Shown in pieces: positions 43,095 through 47,884 of a stretch of DNA of 47,884 nucleotides. This DNA comes from Gemmataceae bacterium (GTDB lineage: Bacteria; Planctomycetota; Planctomycetia; Gemmatales; Gemmataceae). The notes beneath the pieces were generated by a model. The model was given only the letters and a program-made list of their open reading frames with translations, searched no databases and had not been told where the DNA came from. Each line of letters begins with the position of its first letter. Positions within the stretch are counted from its first letter, which is position 1. A program made the translations under genes and the position numbers. The stretch covers positions 1 through 47,884 of the forward strand of contig JANWVV010000036.1 in NCBI GenBank assembly GCA_025055795.1, given 5' to 3'.

Positions 43095-45407
43095 CTAGCT
43101 CCCTTCGGTCAGTCCGGAGGCCAGCCAGGAGGCGAACCGCTCCGGTTCATTTATTTTGCCCTCGTCGTAAGCAGCACGGACGACGACCCGGCCATCGGGC
43201 TGAACCTGCAGTACAACGTAGAGTGGTAACTGGTCGTTGCCAAAAAGGCCTATCTTAAACAGACGATTGGCTTGTGCCTCGCGGGACCGGAGCGTCTGGC
43301 CCGGATCGATTGCATACAAAGCAGCGGGGACTTCGTCTGTATACAACTGCACCCGGGTATAGCGTTGAAGGAGCTGACGGATGCGAGGCTGAGTAAAGAC
43401 TTGAAATTCATTATACTTACAGTTCGTACAGGTAACGCCTGTAAAATCCACGAAAACAGCTTGGGATCGACCGGAACTGCGGGCTTGGGCCAGCAACCGT
43501 TGAATCGTCTCCGGCAGGTCATATTCCCAGTGCAGTTCTCCTTCACGAGCGGGCTCTGGCAGTAAGAAGGCATCGATCCAGGCAAAGACAGCTCCGTGTG
43601 GTCGTTGCGGCTTGCCGTCTGGGCCAACAAACAGCGCGGGGGTCATGTAGATGGCAAGTGTCAGGAAAGCAACGGCAACCAGCAACCGGAGCACCCCAAT
43701 CGCCTCCTGGTCACCGTGATCAGATAACCGGCACATGCCTAGCAGGTAAAGTCCGCAAACGGCGCTCAGAGCAATCCAGCAAGCCAGGACAAAGTCGTAC
43801 GTACAATAGGTAGGCTCCGGTAACCAACGAAGCTCGGCCGTCCGCAAAAATTTGAAAGCAGCGGCTAATTCCAAAAAGCCCATCACCACTTTAATGGTGT
43901 CCAGCCATTGGCCAGAGCGGGGTAATCGCCGTAACCAGCTGGGGAATAAAGCGAGCAAGAAAAACGGTGCAGCGAATGCTCCTGCAAAAGCCAGTGCTCC
44001 CAGCATCAGCTCCAAGGTACTAAAACGTCCTGACGCGGCCATCCCGGCGAATCCACCCAGAAACGGGGCTACGCAGGTAAACCCGACCAGGGTGAAGGCG
44101 ATGGCACCGAAAACTGTGCCTATGATCCCGCCACCGCTCTGCTTCTGCTGGAGATAATGCAACAACACACGCTCGCCACCGCTGCGACGCCAAAGTCGAT
44201 AAACCACCAATAAAGCCGCAATCGTTCCAAGGATACCAACCAGCAATACTTCGGGACCGTGGACTGTCAACAATCGTGGTCCTAACACCAACGCCGTGAT
44301 CACCGCTGCCAGCAGAATTACCGTGGACAACGTCACGTCGTATAGTCCGAATAAGCTCAAGGCGAAAACGACAAACAGAAGGCACAATCCCAGGTTCATC
44401 CAGGGATCAGTGCTTAATTCCACAAATGTGGATAGTAGGAAGAAGGCAGAAACACCTAGAACGATGATGATGGTAAGCGAATAGGCAGCGGCCAGCACCA
44501 ACGCTCGACGGGGTGATTGATCCCCTTGTTTTAGGAAGATGCTAACCGTGATGGGGATCATGGGAAACACGCAGGGGGTCAGGAGTGTGATGAAACCCCA
44601 GGCTGCCGCTGTCAGCAGAAATCCCCACAAACCGCGGTTGGATCGGGCGTCGCTATTGCCGGTATCGGCAAAGTGCAGACGCTGCTGCAAGGCCTGCAAC
44701 TCTGACTCATATTGCTCCACCGGCTTGGCGGGCCGCAAACGGGAAGAAGGTGGAGACGGCGGTGGTCCGGATGGCTGCTGTGGCTCCGGATTGATGTTCG
44801 GGTCTGAGGGGGAGGGAATGGTGCCAACGGCTTTTTCCACAGCAGCCCGGTAGGCCTCCTCCACAGGAACAGGGGGGCTATCCAGTACTTCCAGTTCCGC
44901 GGCGGGAAGATCACGACCGTCCGGTCGGCTATTGACGCAACCGTAGTCGTTGCAGACCGACAAAAGAGTGGTCCGGTCCAGCTTGATGCTGTGTCGACCG
45001 GGAGGCGCGTTAGGTGATACTACGGCCTTCAATTCCCATGTGACCGGCGAGGAACTGTATTGGATTACCTGGAGAGGATCGTCCGCCTCGCTTTTTGTCT
45101 TCCACGGATGGTTCGGCGGATCGACTGGGGGAGCGACGAAGATCAGTACGCCGGGTGGGGGTAAGACAAGGCGAGTGACGGAAGCCTGGCCCGTTTTGGG
45201 AGCGATTGGGTAGGTCCAAGCACCCGGCTTGGGAATAACCGTCAGACGATACGTTACGGTCTGTCCCCTTCTTGCCTGAGCCGGGACTATCTCCGCCCGT
45301 ACCTCAGCTATGTCCGCAAATTTTCGCGGCACTTGGGCCACAGCCTCACCACCCCCTGACATTATTGCGGCCCAAGCGCCCCACCATATGAACCACCGCC
45401 ACGACAT
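43095..45407 (-). CDS. dsbD: Thiol:disulfide interchange protein DsbD
   Basis: A 770-residue inner-membrane reductase carrying electrons from cytosolic thioredoxin to periplasmic disulfides. Signal peptide about 1-24; an N-terminal DsbD-alpha domain (about 30-180) with a cysteine pair in SVCNDYGCVN; a Pro/Ser-rich linker; the membrane domain with Cys279 (TPCVFPMIP) and Cys445 (GFTCVAPF); and the C-terminal thioredoxin domain with Cys660-Cys663 (GVTCTNCKYNE). All three cysteine pairs of the relay are present. Extra hydrophobic segments between the two membrane cysteines make it longer than the E. coli enzyme. It converges on the ATPase fusion (33 bp apart) and is downstream of a stand-alone DsbD-alpha-like gene. 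Confidence 0.93.
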   Translation of the reverse strand: MSWRWFIWWGAWAAIMSGGGEAVAQVPRKFADIAEVRAEIVPAQARRGQTVTYRLTVIPKPGAWTYPIAPKTGQASVTRLVLPPPGVLIFVAPPVDPPNHPWKTKSEADDPLQVIQYSSSPVTWELKAVVSPNAPPGRHSIKLDRTTLLSVCNDYGCVNSRPDGRDLPAAELEVLDSPPVPVEEAYRAAVEKAVGTIPSPSDPNINPEPQQPSGPPPSPPSSRLRPAKPVEQYESELQALQQRLHFADTGNSDARSNRGLWGFLLTAAAWGFITLLTPCVFPMIPITVSIFLKQGDQSPRRALVLAAAYSLTIIIVLGVSAFFLLSTFVELSTDPWMNLGLCLLFVVFALSLFGLYDVTLSTVILLAAVITALVLGPRLLTVHGPEVLLVGILGTIAALLVVYRLWRRSGGERVLLHYLQQKQSGGGIIGTVFGAIAFTLVGFTCVAPFLGGFAGMAASGRFSTLELMLGALAFAGAFAAPFFLLALFPSWLRRLPRSGQWLDTIKVVMGFLELAAAFKFLRTAELRWLPEPTYCTYDFVLACWIALSAVCGLYLLGMCRLSDHGDQEAIGVLRLLVAVAFLTLAIYMTPALFVGPDGKPQRPHGAVFAWIDAFLLPEPAREGELHWEYDLPETIQRLLAQARSSGRSQAVFVDFTGVTCTNCKYNEFQVFTQPRIRQLLQRYTRVQLYTDEVPAALYAIDPGQTLRSREAQANRLFKIGLFGNDQLPLYVVLQVQPDGRVVVRAAYDEGKINEPERFASWLASGLTEGS

Positions 45408-45846
45408 GCGTCACTCCCGCTGTATATCCTGGTTCTGTCTCAGCTACTGGTTATTCCATAGTTATTGTCTGAGTTTTCATTGACAGGTGCCATCGATCAC
45501 GCTGTGCTCTTTTCATACGCTCCAAAAAGTGGCCCGATGGAGCATCCTTAGTGCGATAGCCGCTCCAGGACGAAGTACCAATATTCTGTCGCAAGGCCGC
45601 ATTCCATCCAAAGTTAGAATTATGTCGAGGAATTTTCTTGCAGAAGGTAGTTTCTGACTCTCCTAGAGGGGGGGGTGCCTCGCCCAAATGGAGCTTAGCT
45701 TCATGGAGAATAAGTCGTTGTCATTTTCATGACGGATGCCTTGGTTTGTTCGCATGTTTTTGTGTTGATGTTTGGTATGGATTTTCAGAAGGGAGGAACT
45801 AGTCGCGAGTCCTTCCTGACTGTGTAGACAGGGGTCACGGAGGGGC
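45408..45846. other. Intergenic region upstream of dsbD, no gene seen
   Basis: About 440 bp between the two Dsb genes. Short open frames on both strands lack ribosome-binding sites or family features. The gap suggests dsbD has its own promoter, which I could not place. Confidence 0.45.
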
Positions 45847-46527
45847 TCACTTTTTAGGGTGAGATTTGTCGATGATTCGCCGAACTTCATCGGCATAGGT
45901 CGCCTCAATTGGCACGGCGGGGCCCTCAAGGATGGTGAGTGTCGCTGTTGTGTCGATTTCTTTAGTGGGGAAGCAGTTGTTTTTGTCACAAATGTTCAGA
46001 CGTACCTTGGGCCCCTTGATGGTAACGGGACCGGGTCGGGCCTGGGGATGAACCACGGCGGGCCGAGAGTAAACCACGACACCACTGCAATATCGTAGAG
46101 ACAAAATGCCCAGTTCTGGTTCCGCTCGCGTCTGGACATTTTTAGGGTCCTGCACGGCACCAACGAAAATAACCTCGGAAGGTTCGGGAAAACGGAATTC
46201 GTTAACGAAGGCCGCTGCCTGGGGATCGGTTTGTCGAGTCGGGTAGGTGTGATAGCCTTCGTGTAGGTGTAAAGTAAAGGTCCAGGTTACGGTCTGACCG
46301 GGGCGTGCTTGGGCCGGTGTGAAAGCGGCTTCGACGCGAGCTACCGCTTTTTCAAACCATTTTTGCATGGTAAAGGGTGAAGCAGGTGCTATCGAGCTGT
46401 TAACCGCAAGCGACAAAACAACTAACCCCGTGCTCAAGAAGCAGACTGAGACAGCCAACAACCCTTGGCTAAACTGCCAAAGGCCGCGGCGGCGATTGCT
46501 GTGTGCTGCAAAAGAGGGAAAATCCAT
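45847..46527 (-). CDS. Stand-alone DsbD-alpha-like (DsbC_N/PF11412-type) exported protein
   Basis: A 226-residue protein. After a basic N-terminus and a TM or signal segment (about 20-45) comes a domain matching the DsbD N-terminal module: ARVEAAFTPAQARPGQTVTWTFTLHLHEGYHTYP, then LNICDKNNCFPTKEI with the cysteine pair CDKNNC. In DsbD this domain passes electrons from the thioredoxin domain to periplasmic targets. Here it exists alone, next to a complete dsbD that already has its own copy, so it may be a dedicated partner or a second acceptor. AGGAGG nine bases before ATG 46527 fixes the start; an upstream in-frame ATG at 46629 has no such site. Confidence 0.85.
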   Translation of the reverse strand: MDFPSFAAHSNRRRGLWQFSQGLLAVSVCFLSTGLVVLSLAVNSSIAPASPFTMQKWFEKAVARVEAAFTPAQARPGQTVTWTFTLHLHEGYHTYPTRQTDPQAAAFVNEFRFPEPSEVIFVGAVQDPKNVQTRAEPELGILSLRYCSGVVVYSRPAVVHPQARPGPVTIKGPKVRLNICDKNNCFPTKEIDTTATLTILEGPAVPIEATYADEVRRIIDKSHPKK

Positions 46528-46653
46528 CAAGGAAAACCTCCTGCTTGCGACAGTGATGCCTTGGTATGTCCCAACATAATGACGCTGTTGAGCTATGATG
46601 CGCACTTGACTCCTTGTCGGTGCTTTCAATGGTTGGATATCCCTCCCATTTCG

Positions 46654-47370
46654 TCACGATGACAATTCGACTATTGTGCGGGTGTCGTTGCGGGTGTCAG
46701 ACTCGACACGTCCGTCCCGGAGGCGGACCACCCGGCGGGCCCAAGCCGCAATATCGTTTTCATGAGTCACCATGATGATCGTTTTGCCTCGCCGATTCAG
46801 TTCGCGGAGCAGTTGCATTATTTCGATGCTGGTTTTGGTATCCAAGTTACCGGTGGGTTCATCACCCAAAATCAGATGCGGATTATTAACCAGACTACGG
46901 GCAATGGCGACCCGTTGTTGTTGACCACCTGAAAGTTGCAGTGGCCGGTGATCCAAGCGTTCACCTAGCCCCACCATTTCGGCCAAGGAAATACACAACT
47001 GTCGTGTCCGTTCGTCCAGACGTACCCCTTGATACAACAGCGGCAACTCGATGTTCTCGACGACGGTATATTGCGGTAGTAGATTGTAAGACTGAAATAT
47101 GAAGCCTAGATAGGAGCTTCGGATTTCGGACAACTGATCGTCGGTCATTTCAGAAACGTCCATGCCGGCCAGGTAGTAGCGGCCACTGGTGGGCCGATCC
47201 AGACACCCTAATATATTCAACAATGTGGATTTGCCGGAGCCTGAAGGACCCATTAAGGCAATGAAATCCCCTTCATCAAACGACAGATTCAACCCTTTGA
47301 GAACATGCACCGTTTGGGTGCCCATGTGATAGTCTTTGACCAGATCAACAATACGAACAATAGCAGGCAT
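46654..47370 (-). CDS. LolD/MacB-type ABC transporter ATP-binding protein
   Basis: A 238-residue ATPase of the LolD/MacB/FtsE group, which powers lipoprotein release or envelope export with a FtsX-like permease. Walker A GPSGSGKST, Q loop FIFQSYNLLP, signature LSGGQQQRVAIARSL, Walker B LILGDEPTGNLD and the H loop MVTHE are complete. The family motif ALMGPSGSGKSTLLNILG with DRPTSGRYYLAG is diagnostic. No permease gene lies on either side, so the partner must be elsewhere. ATG 47370 starts the conserved region with only a weak GGA upstream; an ATG at 47493 would add 41 atypical residues. Confidence 0.92.
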   Translation of the reverse strand: MPAIVRIVDLVKDYHMGTQTVHVLKGLNLSFDEGDFIALMGPSGSGKSTLLNILGCLDRPTSGRYYLAGMDVSEMTDDQLSEIRSSYLGFIFQSYNLLPQYTVVENIELPLLYQGVRLDERTRQLCISLAEMVGLGERLDHRPLQLSGGQQQRVAIARSLVNNPHLILGDEPTGNLDTKTSIEIMQLLRELNRRGKTIIMVTHENDIAAWARRVVRLRDGRVESDTRNDTRTIVELSS

Positions 47371-47821
47371 AAGTTCGTTCCGCAAAGCCGAATAGCAGCG
47401 GGTACTGTTCAACATACGCCGCACAAGCGGCGAAACAAGCTTAAACGTCACATCGCAACTGATGTATCCTCCAAATACTTTGTGTCCTACCATCTGGAGA
47501 GTACCTTCGAGGGGTAGATTAGCTTACTCATTTATGCTGCCTAACTTTGGCGCTTTTGAGGCCGCCCAGTGATAGCCACACCAATGTTGGGAGCAATTTG
47601 ATAACCACTTGAGATGTAGATGCTTCGGCAGCAGCTACCTTCGTCAGATGCGTGGCCGTTGACTTAAGGGGTCTGTGCCACTCAGTTTGATCAGAGAATT
47701 CATATTTATGGGAAAAGTCACAACCGACCGACGGGGTAACTCGTCGGAAGGATGAGAGGCATTCTGCCTGACAAAGGGAATACCAGATATCAACTTTTTT
47801 ACAAACCGGAGGGCCTTAGTT
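47371..47821. other. Divergent intergenic region, no gene seen
   Basis: About 450 bp between the ABC ATPase and the lipoprotein-like gene at the right edge. It should hold promoters for both, none clear enough to call. Confidence 0.4.
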
Positions 47822-47884
47822 ATGAGGCGTGGGAAGAAGTGGTATTGGTTAGCGGGGGTCAGCCTGCTGGGACTGGCCTGTGGC
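47822..47884 (+). CDS. Partial CDS: N-terminus of a likely lipoprotein (cut by window edge)
   Basis: ATG 47822 with a GGAGGG eight bases upstream starts 21 codons that run off the window. They encode a classic signal: MRRGKKWYWLAG basic start, hydrophobic core, and LGLAC at residues 16-20, a lipobox-like [LVI]-x-[AG]-C. The mature protein is outside the window, so its function cannot be judged. Confidence 0.6.
   Translation, partial: MRRGKKWYWLAGVSLLGLACG

Overview
The window reads as chromosomal DNA of a planctomycete, most likely a Gemmatales/Gemmataceae-like lineage. The support is the gene set: a TIGR03009-type secreted protein, a DUF1549/DUF1553 'PSCyt' cytochrome-like protein, a DUF1080 (3-keto-disaccharide hydrolase) domain, a BatA-type double-TM/VWA protein, an exosortase with an EpsI partner, and a large HzsA-like di-haem protein. 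The lineage call is inference from family content. No rRNA, CRISPR array, complete insertion sequence, phage module or origin was seen.

Left part (1-15 kb): a repeat-bearing edge with a small possible ORF, a zinc-less MDR dehydrogenase, a secreted FG/GK-rich LTxxQ-like protein, a TIGR03009 protein, an RsmD-type rRNA methyltransferase, tRNA-Gln(CTG), a BatA/VWA membrane protein, a secreted thioredoxin-like protein followed by a clear intrinsic terminator, an HzsA-like two-CxxCH protein, RibD, and an ArsR-type repressor with an AT-hook-like tail behind a good sigma70-like promoter.

Middle part (15-27 kb): a double-length M16 protease, two large lineage-type membrane-anchored hypotheticals, bifunctional RibBA, a small hypothetical, a redoxin-DUF1080 fusion and a four-TM hypothetical. 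RibD and RibBA supply three early activities of riboflavin synthesis but lie about 8 kb apart, and I see no FMN riboswitch before either.

27-33.4 kb, minus strand: one polysaccharide/exosortase cluster in transcription order exosortase, Wzc-like chain-length protein with a degenerate kinase domain, EpsI-like protein, PglC-like phosphoglycosyl transferase, GT2 glycosyltransferase. It should prime, elongate and export or regulate an exopolysaccharide while the exosortase processes PEP-CTERM-like cargo encoded elsewhere. A tRNA-Leu(TAA) follows.

Right part (34-48 kb): a PSCyt/DUF1549-DUF1553 protein, then a plus-strand run of a PhoR-like kinase with almost no periplasmic sensor, a threonine/serine dehydratase-like PLP enzyme and a 1097-residue P1B-type metal ATPase fused to an HflK-like SPFH domain. 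This fusion is the most unusual object in the window. Converging on it from the minus strand are DsbD, a stand-alone DsbD-alpha-like protein and an orphan LolD-type ABC ATPase. The last bases open a new lipoprotein-like gene cut by the window edge.
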